A DNA stretch of 21,346 nucleotides. Source: DATKLX01 sp035542155 (GTDB taxonomy: Bacteria; Chloroflexota; Anaerolineae; Anaerolineales; Anaerolineaceae). Below are positions 14,701-20,340 of this stretch, piece after piece (within the stretch, counting starts at the first letter, position 1; each line of letters opens with the position of its first letter). The stretch spans positions 1 through 21,346 of the forward strand of contig DATKLX010000199.1 in NCBI GenBank assembly GCA_035542155.1, written 5' to 3'. The notes below the pieces were generated by a model. That model was not told where the DNA came from and ran no database searches. It saw only the letters and a program-made list of their open reading frames with translations. The translations under genes were made by a program, and so were the position numbers.

Positions 14701-15370
14701 GATGCGTGCTGGGCGGGACGGCCGGCGCGTAGAGGTGCTGCGAGATCACCATCAAGGGGTCGTCCCCCACAAAAGGAAGCTGCCCGGCAACCAGCTCGTA
14801 GAGGATGACCCCCAGCGAGTAGAGATCGGCGCGGGCGTCGGCTTCTTTGCCCAGAGCCTGTTCGGGGGCCAGATAAAAAACCGTACCCACCACCATTCCT
14901 TGCCCGCTGAGCCGGGAGGCCAGTGAGCGCGCGAGGCCAAAATCGAGCAGCTTCACCCTTCCCTGGGAGTTGACTACGATGTTTTCGGGCTTCAGGTCGC
15001 GGTGGACGATGCCATTGGCGTGGGCGTGATCGAGCGCCGCGCAGATCTGGACGGCGAGGTCGACGATTTCGGGCAGGCTGGCTGGCCGGTGGGTGAGCAA
15101 GGGAACGCCATCGATCAACTCCATGACTATGAAAGGCTGACCCTGGATCTCGCCGGCATCGAAGATGGAGACGATGTTGGGATGATTCAAGCGGGCTGCC
15201 GCTTTCGCCTCATGAAGGAGATGGCGCCGGCTTTCTTCAGTGATATCCCCAGAGATGACTTTCATGGCGACATCCCGGTCCAGGAGCATATCATGGGCCT
15301 GGTATATGATCCCCATACCGCCGCGGCCCAGCTCTGCCGCGATGCGATACCGGTTTTGATCTACGATCAT
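11783..15370 (-). CDS. Ser/Thr protein kinase - AAA ATPase - TPR regulator (PknK-like architecture)
   Basis: 1195-residue cytoplasmic signalling protein. Residues 1-260 are a complete Hanks-type kinase: GRGGMG loop (15-20), Lys37 in AMKV, HRDLKPEN (123-130), DFG (143-145), APE (168-170). After a Pro/Ala-rich linker comes an AAA/STAND-type ATPase with Walker A GEPGIGKT (330-337) and Walker B LLLFIDDLHWAD (from about 444). The C-terminal half from about residue 700 is a run of helical TPR-like repeats (for example ALDDALHYFDHAREAAEAL). No transmembrane segment is seen. The order resembles mycobacterial PknK and large kinases common in Chloroflexota. ATG 15370 is chosen because GGAGGA lies 4 nt upstream; the frame is open to a TTG at 15421. 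A TATAAT box sits upstream. Target and signal are unknown. Confidence 0.93.
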   Translation of the reverse strand: MIVDQNRYRIAAELGRGGMGIIYQAHDMLLDRDVAMKVISGDITEESRRHLLHEAKAAARLNHPNIVSIFDAGEIQGQPFIVMELIDGVPLLTHRPASLPEIVDLAVQICAALDHAHANGIVHRDLKPENIVVNSQGRVKLLDFGLARSLASRLSGQGMVVGTVFYLAPEQALGKEADARADLYSLGVILYELVAGQLPFVGDDPLMVISQHLYAPAVPPSTHRAEALPLEPVILRLLAKNPEDRYSSAAEVAAQLKSLNLDEGALPQISPARARVEPEAGRENSPAATGALLDQLARGRMVGRRSELNRLRELWERSLQGNGHLALISGEPGIGKTRLCREMIVHAQLSGAVVLRGGCYEYEAATPYLPFVEALREWVHLQSPEKLRRSLENTASELSRLAPEIENKLGPQPPNPPLPPNEERLRLFDHFSRFLDHLAEDRGLLLFIDDLHWADQGTLSLLYYVLRDLRNERILVIAAYREIELDRAHPLAASLVEWNRERIATRIPLDRLSYEDTATHLATLFGQETVSEDLARAMYAETEGNPFFLEEVVKALIEQGQIYRENNEWERKEIAELAIPQSVKEAIGRRLNRLSQDCIDVLHIAAALGKEFKFFELAAASSFSEDRLLDSLDEASETQLIHAEGRDSFLFSHDKIREVLYEELNPIRRKRLHQRIGEGLEKIYSANLEGYAQELAHHFTESGDLPRSLRYSLLAADQTRQLFALDDALHYFDHAREAAEALDQNETLSEIHNSIGEVYSITGPLSKSVENFELALGYTQDPHRRAAIKARAGREYAAIGDERGIQFIEEALQELDVNTQANEVALATAMLGRYFHYRAIHTRAIEYLEKALALAEPLDDPEILLFIYAYMAGANQHLTHYQISNEWARKNIAMGERKQAPQSVAIGYEFLAENAIAVGEWKDAIQYADRDREIGEKTGAKDRVAWGLYSRGYAEQINGDMEASERDSRSSRILALEIEDTRLAIMAGIIQMQDLSNMGREEEANELAQETLKITNELQHPTLHAQTHHGIAYLHVNRDDYQQALDHLLQAEDHILPTENAWMPMNYRPLLVHVLIELDRIAEAEKMIPPMLAASRQAGSRYCEGQGLRAQSELFARLGRWENVFEAIDRSIHLLRDQEDRLELGHSYQQRGLFHQAQGDVQSARDSWQRAAVLFSACGAVALEKKVHRLLDQTR

Positions 15371-15374
15371 CCTG

Positions 15375-15380
15375 TCCTCC
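15375..15380 (-). promoter_or_regulatory. Ribosome binding site deciding the kinase start
   Basis: Minus strand GGAGGA followed by CAGG and ATG 15370. It supports this start over the upstream TTG at 15421. Confidence 0.75.
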
Positions 15381-15434
15381 AGAATTGGAGAAGGCTGGCT
15401 GTTTTTGCCAGAGTTACGCAAACAATATGGATAT

Positions 15435-15440
15435 ATTATA
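15435..15440 (-). promoter_or_regulatory. Candidate -10 box for the kinase gene
   Basis: Minus strand reads a perfect TATAAT, about 65 nt before ATG 15370. No good TTGACA-like hexamer stands 16-18 nt upstream, so this is a partial promoter match; the surrounding AT-rich stretch supports it. Confidence 0.5.
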
Positions 15441-15544
15441 TCTATTAAGGACGAGATCCGAGAAGCGATTAAGAATTTTCGATTTTCCCGGAAAAGAACA
15501 TCGGGACAGGCCTTTTTTCGATTGAAAAACCGGCGGCGGTCAGA

Positions 15545-15571
15545 TATTCGTTTTCGGGTTGAAAACGAATA
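15545..15571. repeat. 11-bp perfect inverted repeat
   Basis: TATTCGTTTTC, loop GGGTT, GAAAACGAATA. A candidate operator or RNA hairpin upstream of the kinase promoter; no T-run follows. Confidence 0.5.
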
Positions 15572-15712
15572 GAAACGAAACCGATTCAGAAAGGAAAAGG
15601 CAGCGAGTCGATCCGCGATTGGCCCATCCAGGGGGAGATGGCTGCCGGAATGGACAAGACCGGTTGGTAAAGAGCGATTCGTTTGGAAGGGTAAAAAGAA
15701 CGTTCAAGGACC

Positions 15713-15727
15713 AGACCCTTCGGGTCT
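15713..15727. repeat. Short hairpin AGACCC-TTC-GGGTCT
   Basis: Perfect 6-bp stem with a tight loop, followed on the plus strand by ATTTT. It could work as a small terminator. It shares its outer stem with the hairpin at 10672-10704. Confidence 0.5.
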
Positions 15728-15739
15728 ATTTTGCTAAAA

Positions 15740-15754
15740 GGACGCGGAGCGTCC
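15740..15754. repeat. Short hairpin GGACGC-GGA-GCGTCC
   Basis: Perfect 6-bp stem with a 3-nt loop, 12 nt after the previous hairpin and of the same size. The stem sequence differs, while the layout (6+3+6) is the same. Confidence 0.5.
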
Positions 15755-15761
15755 AGAAGAG

Positions 15762-15784
15762 GTTCCAACGGGGATCGTTGGAAC
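15762..15784. repeat. Hairpin GTTCCAACG-GGGAT-CGTTGGAAC
   Basis: Perfect 9-bp stem with a 5-nt loop, starting 7 nt after the preceding hairpin; third member of a tandem hairpin group. Confidence 0.5.
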
Positions 15785-15840
15785 GAGGAAACTGGTCGGC
15801 CGATGTACACAAGATAGCACAAATCGGGGGAGAAGAATAT

Positions 15841-15856
15841 CCGTCAAAAATGACGG
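15841..15856. repeat. Short hairpin CCGTCA-AAAA-TGACGG
   Basis: Perfect 6-bp stem with a 4-nt loop, between the tandem hairpin group and the terminator of the secreted protein gene. No T-run on either side. Confidence 0.4.
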
Positions 15857-15901
15857 ATTGACAAAAGGAGAAAGGTTGATCTAAGCGGGAAGCGAGCGAA
15901 G

Positions 15902-15939
15902 GAAAAAAAGGCCCGAAGCAAGCCTGATCGCTTCGGGCC
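15902..15939 (-). terminator. Rho-independent terminator of the secreted protein gene
   Basis: On the minus strand, GGCCCGAAGC (from 15939) pairs perfectly over 10 bp with GCTTCGGGCC (to 15910), loop of 10 nt, followed directly by a run of seven T. It lies 33 nt after the gene's stop. Textbook intrinsic terminator. Confidence 0.92.
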
Positions 15940-15972
15940 AGAACAGGTAATTCTCTACGAGGAAAGGCGGTC

Positions 15973-16533
15973 TTATTTCTTATACCCTGGATCGTTACCG
16001 CGGGTTTGATTGAACACGTAGAGGAGCCTGGCCTGAGCAGCCCTGAGCGTGGCGCGGAACGCGCGCTGGCTGCGCCCGATGGCCGCGGCCTGATCTGAAG
16101 CAGCGCTCAAGTTGTCAGGGCTCTGGTCGCTACCAGCTCCATGCTTGAAGTAATATGCAGCGACCCCATCATCAACCGTCTTCAATGTATCGAGGAATTT
16201 GTTCAGCTCTCCTACCAGCTTCGAACTGTCCAGACCACGAGCGGTACGATCTTTGATGTATTTGCGTACTTTTGCAGCCAGGTTATAGGCAGGCTGAAGC
16301 CAGGCCTGCTTTTGCACTTCGAACTGCTTCTCCGCGTTAAGGACGGCGACGGGGTCATTCTTATCGCCAGGCGAGACCGTGGGAACCGGGGGGAATGGAT
16401 TGGTTGGATTGAGGCCATCATCGATACCGGCCTGCACCGGGGTGGGAGCTGCAGCCAATACCGCGCTTGCCAGGAGCGCGATCAGCGCCGATAGCACCAG
16501 CAACTTTTTGAAGTGAACGCTCTTTTGTTTCAT
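15973..16533 (-). CDS. Small secreted protein of unknown function
   Basis: 186 residues; I do not recognise the family. The N-terminus is a clear Sec signal peptide: basic MKQKSVHFKK, a hydrophobic core (about 11-29) and a likely cut after VQA at residue 35. No lipobox Cys is present. The mature part starts with a Pro-rich stretch (NPTNPFPPVPTVSPGD), then continues as charged, largely helical sequence (KVRKYIKDRTARGLDSSKL and AFRATLRAAQARLLYVFNQT) without cysteine, which suggests an exported helical protein. AAGGG lies about 8 nt before ATG 16533, a TATAAT box is upstream, and a strong terminator follows, so it is a single-gene transcript. Confidence 0.85.
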   Translation of the reverse strand: MKQKSVHFKKLLVLSALIALLASAVLAAAPTPVQAGIDDGLNPTNPFPPVPTVSPGDKNDPVAVLNAEKQFEVQKQAWLQPAYNLAAKVRKYIKDRTARGLDSSKLVGELNKFLDTLKTVDDGVAAYYFKHGAGSDQSPDNLSAASDQAAAIGRSQRAFRATLRAAQARLLYVFNQTRGNDPGYKK

Positions 16534-16573
16534 GTTTTTTCCCTTTTGAACAAATCTACTTCACTTCTTTCCT

Positions 16574-16579
16574 ATTATA
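16574..16579 (-). promoter_or_regulatory. Candidate -10 box for the secreted protein gene
   Basis: Minus strand TATAAT, 40 nt before ATG 16533. The sequence 16 nt further upstream (TTAAAG) is only a weak -35. Confidence 0.5.
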
Positions 16580-16603
16580 CTTAATCCTTCACGTTCTTTA
16601 ATT

Positions 16604-16658
16604 AGAAGAGGATATCCATAAGAGGGATCCTCATTCGAGGTTCGACTAAGCCTCTTCT
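16604..16658 (+). promoter_or_regulatory. Leader-like nested inverted repeats before the methyltransferase gene
   Basis: AGAAGAGG (16604-16611) is complementary to CCTCTTCT (16651-16658). Inside lie GAGG (16622-16625), CCTC (16629-16632) and GAGG (16637-16640), which can pair in two mutually exclusive ways. This could be a switchable leader, but it matches no riboswitch I know and could lie outside the transcript: the better -10 text (TATACT, 16698-16703) is downstream of it. Confidence 0.3.
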
Positions 16659-16758
16659 GTGCCAGGGCTTCCATCCAACCGTACTTATATTATAAGATAT
16701 ACTTATACAGGCTGGATCAGAGACCTGCTCCCAAAACAGTAAACCGGAGGTTTTCGTC

Positions 16759-17658
16759 ATGAGCAAAGCACCTTTCCTGGAAAGGGTTCGCCACGGTGAG
16801 CGGCTGGTAGCCGATGGAGCGATGGGGACTAACCTGCAAGCAATGGGTCTTCCGCGGGGAACACCAGCAGAAATATTCCTGATCGACCATCCCGAAGCCA
16901 TCGCTTCGATCCACCGTCGTTTCATCGAGGGAGGATCAGACGTCATCCTCACGTGCAGCTTTGGGGGAAGCCCGATTCGCCTGGAACACACCGGTTTGAA
17001 AGGCCGCGCTTACGAGATCAACCATCGGGCAGTTGAAATCGCCCGGGAAGCGGTGGGCGACCAGGCCTATATCGGTGGATCCATGGGTCCGACCGGGCAA
17101 CTACTGGAACCCATGGGGCCGCTGTCCCAGGAGGAGGCCGAAGCTACTTATGCGGAACAGGCTCGCTACCTGAGCGACGCCGGCGCCGATCTGCTGGTGG
17201 TGGAAACCCAGTTCGACCTGGGGGAAGCCGGCGCGGCTGTACGCGGGGCCCGTTCGGTGACCTCGCTGCCTATAGTGTGCTCCTTCAGCTTCGACCGCGG
17301 CACACGAACTATGATGGGGATCAGACCGGCGCAAATGGCCAAGGAGCTGGAAGGTTGGGGTGTGGATGTGGTGGGGATTAACTGCGGGCGCAGCCTGGAT
17401 GAAAATTTGAAAGCGCTGGGGGAGGTTCGTGAGGCGACGAACCTCCCAGTGTGGTTCAAGCCGAATGCCGGGATACCCAGAATCGATGAATTTGGGAACG
17501 CGGTGTATTCGATTGCACCCGAGGAGATGGGCGAGCGCGTCGCCGAGTGGCTGGACTGTGGAGCGCAGATCGTGGGGGGCTGCTGTGGTACCAGCCCCGA
17601 GCACCTGACGCAGATCGCCCGGGCGGCGCGAACCTGGATCGCCCAACGGCCTGCCTGA
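16759..17658 (+). CDS. Homocysteine S-methyltransferase-family enzyme (MetH N-domain type)
   Basis: 299-residue zinc methyltransferase of the homocysteine S-methyltransferase (Pfam S-methyl_trans) family, a TIM barrel that activates a thiol acceptor on zinc. Landmarks are LVADGAMGTNLQAMGL, LTCSFGG, YIGGSMGPTGQLLEP and VVETQFDL. The three zinc cysteines are all present: Cys209 in GINCG and Cys275/Cys276 in GGCCGT. It is a stand-alone barrel with no folate, cobalamin or activation domain of MetH. The ATG has CGGAGG about 9 nt upstream. The corrinoid activase gene follows after 10 nt, and a corrinoid protein and MtaB-like enzyme are opposite. I infer that it takes the methyl group from the methylated corrinoid protein to homocysteine or another thiol; S-methylmethionine- or betaine-dependent methyl transfer is the alternative. 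Confidence 0.9.
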   Translation: MSKAPFLERVRHGERLVADGAMGTNLQAMGLPRGTPAEIFLIDHPEAIASIHRRFIEGGSDVILTCSFGGSPIRLEHTGLKGRAYEINHRAVEIAREAVGDQAYIGGSMGPTGQLLEPMGPLSQEEAEATYAEQARYLSDAGADLLVVETQFDLGEAGAAVRGARSVTSLPIVCSFSFDRGTRTMMGIRPAQMAKELEGWGVDVVGINCGRSLDENLKALGEVREATNLPVWFKPNAGIPRIDEFGNAVYSIAPEEMGERVAEWLDCGAQIVGGCCGTSPEHLTQIARAARTWIAQRPA

Positions 17659-17668
17659 ACTTCACCAA

Positions 17669-19528
17669 ATGGCCGATCTCAGCGAAGGTTCCGCGGAAGC
17701 GCCAGATCCATCCCTGGTCGAGGTCGATTTCGAACCCATCGGCAGACGGGTGCAAATCAGCCGAGGGACAGATCTGCTGGCCGTTGCACAAAAAGCCGGC
17801 ATCGATCTGGTGGCCGCATGTGGTGGGCTGGGTATCTGCGGCACCTGCCGGGTTCGCAAGCTCAGCGGCAGCTTTTCGCCGGCGACCCTCAATGAAGAAG
17901 GGGAAATTTCGGCTGAGGATATCAGACAGGGCTGGCGGATGGCCTGCCAGACGTATCCTCTCAGCGACGTCCGGGTGGAAATCGCGCCGGAATCCCTGCC
18001 TTCCCTTCAGCGACTGCAGGTTGAGGGACAGGCTTTCGAAGTCGGGCTGAAGCCGAATGTAATCCCAATAGACTTATCGGTCGAGCCGCCCAGCCTGGCG
18101 GATTTGCGCTCCGACCAGAGGCGGATCAACGATGCTCTCCATGGACGAGGGGCCGGTTCCCTGGCGGGCGACCCGGCCGTTTGGGGGCATGCATCGGACT
18201 TCCTGCGGGAACACAATTGGTCAGCGAGGCTGGCGGTGCGGCAGGGTGATGAGCGGTCGTGGCTGGCGGGCATCTACCCCGCAGGAGAAACACTGCTCGG
18301 CCTGGCTGTCGATATTGGATCCACCAAGCTGGCGGTGTACCTAGTTCATCTGGAGACAGGGGTTACCCTGGCTCAAACCGGTGTGATGAATCCCCAGATT
18401 GCGTATGGCGAAGACGTGGTCAGCCGGATCGCCTTTGCGAACCGCGCGCCAGGCAACCGCCGGTTGCTGCAAGAGCGCCTGGTCCACAGCATTCATGATA
18501 CGGTGGAACGCCTTTGCCGACAGGTTGGAAGGGACCCGCTCCAGGTGGTCGACGCCGTCCTGGTGGGAAACACCGCCATCCACCATTTTGTCTGCGGGCT
18601 GCCCGTGGAGCAACTGGGCGCGGCGCCGTATCTCCCCGTGATCAGCGATCCAATCGATTTTTTCGCGAGCGAAATTGGCTTACAGCTCTCCCCGGGCGCG
18701 AGGGTGCACATGCCAGCCAACATCGCCGGATTCGTGGGGGCTGATCATACTTCCGCATTGCTGAGCGTGCATTCTGGGGACCGAAAACACAGCCGGATGC
18801 TGATCGACATCGGCACAAACACGGAGATCAGCCTGGAATTCCAGGGACAGATTCTTGCCTGCTCGTGCGCCTCGGGACCAGCTTTTGAAGGCGCTCACAT
18901 CCACGATGGGATGCGCGCCGCGCCAGGGGCGATTGAAAAGGTACAGCTCACAACACAGGGAGTTCGTGTATCGACGATCGATGGGAAGCCAGCGGTGGGA
19001 ATTTGTGGGACGGGTATTCTCCAAGCCGTGGCAGAGATGGCTCGACACGAAGTGATCGATGGGCGGGGAGCGTTCCGCAAGGAACATCCATGGGTGAAAG
19101 CTAGTCCCAATCACCAGGCTGTGTTCGAGCTGGTCCCCGCGGAACGGACCGCGCACGGCCGGGCTGTGGTTGTGACTCGCAAGGACGTGCACGAAATCCA
19201 ACTGGCGAAGGCAGCCATCCGGGCGGGAATCGAGATCCTGCTCTGCGAATGCTTCATTACCGCGGAGCAGGTGGATGAATGGGTGATCGCTGGGGCGTTT
19301 GGGACGTACCTGGACCCACAAAGCGCGCTGTGGATCGGAATGCTGCCGCAGGTCTCGCTCAACCGAATCCGTCAGGTCGGGAACGCCGCTGGCCAGGGGG
19401 CAAAACAGATGCTCTTATCGCTGGAGCAACGCGAGCTGGCGCGCAAGATCGCCCTGGGGGTACGATATATCGAATTGACAACCCATCCAGACTTTACCCA
19501 GACGTATGTGGATGCGATGTATCTGTAG
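17669..19528 (+). CDS. RACE-type reductive activator of corrinoid methyltransferases
   Basis: 619-residue protein of the DUF4445/RACE group, which uses ATP and a low-potential electron to reduce inactive Co(II) corrinoid proteins back to Co(I). Residues about 15-110 form a plant-type [2Fe-2S] ferredoxin with Cys51, Cys57, Cys60 (ACGGLGICGTC) and Cys93. A linker region follows, then an ASKHA-like ATPase-fold domain beginning at LAVDIGSTKLAVYLV (about 212-226), with VGNTAIHH, NIAGFVGADHTSALL, LIDIGTNTEI and CGTGILQAVAEM. Length fits the family (about 600-650). The ATG lies 10 nt after the upstream stop and has no clear SD, so translational coupling is likely. It probably serves the MtaC-like corrinoid protein encoded convergently 11 nt away. 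Confidence 0.93.
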   Translation: MADLSEGSAEAPDPSLVEVDFEPIGRRVQISRGTDLLAVAQKAGIDLVAACGGLGICGTCRVRKLSGSFSPATLNEEGEISAEDIRQGWRMACQTYPLSDVRVEIAPESLPSLQRLQVEGQAFEVGLKPNVIPIDLSVEPPSLADLRSDQRRINDALHGRGAGSLAGDPAVWGHASDFLREHNWSARLAVRQGDERSWLAGIYPAGETLLGLAVDIGSTKLAVYLVHLETGVTLAQTGVMNPQIAYGEDVVSRIAFANRAPGNRRLLQERLVHSIHDTVERLCRQVGRDPLQVVDAVLVGNTAIHHFVCGLPVEQLGAAPYLPVISDPIDFFASEIGLQLSPGARVHMPANIAGFVGADHTSALLSVHSGDRKHSRMLIDIGTNTEISLEFQGQILACSCASGPAFEGAHIHDGMRAAPGAIEKVQLTTQGVRVSTIDGKPAVGICGTGILQAVAEMARHEVIDGRGAFRKEHPWVKASPNHQAVFELVPAERTAHGRAVVVTRKDVHEIQLAKAAIRAGIEILLCECFITAEQVDEWVIAGAFGTYLDPQSALWIGMLPQVSLNRIRQVGNAAGQGAKQMLLSLEQRELARKIALGVRYIELTTHPDFTQTYVDAMYL

Positions 19529-19539
19529 ACCAGAAAGCT

Positions 19540-20175
19540 TCAGGCGAGGAGAGATTTAGCCAGGGAAACGACCCGGCTGGCATCCGGAGAGTAGCCATCG
19601 GCGCCGATCTGGCGAGCATAGGCCTCGGTCACGGGAGCGCCGCCGATCATGACCTTGACCTGGTCGCGTATGCCGGCCTCTTTGAGAGCATCTAAGGTGG
19701 CTTTCATATTTGGCATCGTGGTGGTCAGGAGGGCAGACATGGCCACGATCTGCGCACCGCTCTCTTTGACAGCCGCAACGAACTTCTCAGGAGGGACATC
19801 CGCGCCCAGGTCGATCATCTCGAAGGCAGCGCCTTCGAGCATCATCGCGACCAGGTTCTTGCCGATGTCGTGCAGGTCACCTTTCACGGTGCCAATGGCG
19901 ATCTTCCCCGAGGATTGGAAGTTGGACTGGACCAGGTAGGGCTTCAGGATTCCCAGGCCGCCCTGCATTGCCCGCGCCGCGATGAGCATTTCGGGGACGA
20001 AATATTCGCCCTCTTCGAAAAGGCGCCCGACCTCGGCCATCGCCGCGACCATGCCCTCGTTCAAGATGACAGCCGGGACCAGACCGGCGTCGAGAGCGGC
20101 CTGCACGGACGCCACGGCGGCCTTTTGCTGGCCTTCAAGGATGGCGGTGTAGACTTTCTGGATCAGATCGTTCAT
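19540..20175 (-). CDS. mtaC: Methyltransferase-cognate corrinoid protein, MtaC-like
   Basis: 211-residue cobalamin-binding carrier that shuttles a methyl group between two methyltransferases. The N-terminal helical cap domain (about 1-85, GRLFEEGEYFVPEMLIAARAM) is followed by the B12-binding Rossmann domain. The lower cobalt ligand is His102 in GDLHDIGKN (DxHxxG), followed by SALLTTTMPNM and IGGAPV, the complete cobalamin fingerprint. Related MttC, MtbC and MtgC proteins look alike, so the mtaC assignment rests on the MtaB-like gene directly upstream. ATG 20175 has AGGAG 7 nt upstream. It has its own promoter just after the mtaB stop, giving a 5' leader of about 130 nt in which I see no B12-box-like riboswitch sequence. 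No terminator fits in the 11 nt to the convergent activase gene. Confidence 0.92.
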   Translation of the reverse strand: MNDLIQKVYTAILEGQQKAAVASVQAALDAGLVPAVILNEGMVAAMAEVGRLFEEGEYFVPEMLIAARAMQGGLGILKPYLVQSNFQSSGKIAIGTVKGDLHDIGKNLVAMMLEGAAFEMIDLGADVPPEKFVAAVKESGAQIVAMSALLTTTMPNMKATLDALKEAGIRDQVKVMIGGAPVTEAYARQIGADGYSPDASRVVSLAKSLLA

Positions 20176-20311
20176 GCGGATTCTCCTTCTGGTCGAAATG
20201 TGAAATCAGTATCGTTGAAGGTTTTGAGCGCCGAAAGACTTATTGAGTGGGCGAGGCCATTTTCTTTGCGCATGCCAGTAATACTACCAAATGGAAGGGA
20301 GATCTTGAAAA

Positions 20312-20340
20312 ATCATATCATGTCTTGATAACGTTGTCAA
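20312..20340 (-). promoter_or_regulatory. Sigma70-type promoter of mtaC with overlapping palindrome
   Basis: On the minus strand TTGACA (20340-20335), a 17-nt spacer and TATGAT (20317-20312): a near-consensus promoter starting at the base after the mtaB stop. The 16-nt near-palindrome TTGACAACGTTATCAA (20340-20325, one mismatched pair) covers the -35 box and could be an operator. Confidence 0.7.

Larger units (their letters stand above)
15441..15909. other. Gene-free, hairpin-rich intergenic stretch
   Basis: Roughly 470 nt between the kinase promoter and the terminator of the small secreted protein gene. A plus-strand open frame (15559-15861, 100 codons) has no recognisable pattern, is very Arg/Lys-rich, and runs through all the hairpins except the first, so I do not call it a gene. 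The stretch holds five perfect inverted repeats, at 15545-15571, 15713-15727, 15740-15754, 15762-15784 and 15841-15856, with different stem sequences. Confidence 0.6.

Noticed and set aside
13115..14926. Plus-strand open frame of 603 codons
   Set aside because: Antisense to the kinase-ATPase gene, whose kinase and Walker motifs are unambiguous. Long antisense frames are expected in GC-rich coding DNA.
15559..15861. Plus-strand open frame of 100 codons in the gene-free stretch
   Set aside because: Arg/Lys-rich without family features, and it runs through four perfect hairpins; the structure is better read as non-coding.
16604..16758. SAM-I riboswitch before the homocysteine-type methyltransferase
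   Set aside because: The SAM-I core sequences are not present; only simple inverted repeats are visible.
20176..20311. Cobalamin riboswitch in the mtaC leader
   Set aside because: No B12-box-like sequence or recognisable multi-stem layout could be seen by eye; only the promoter is supported.
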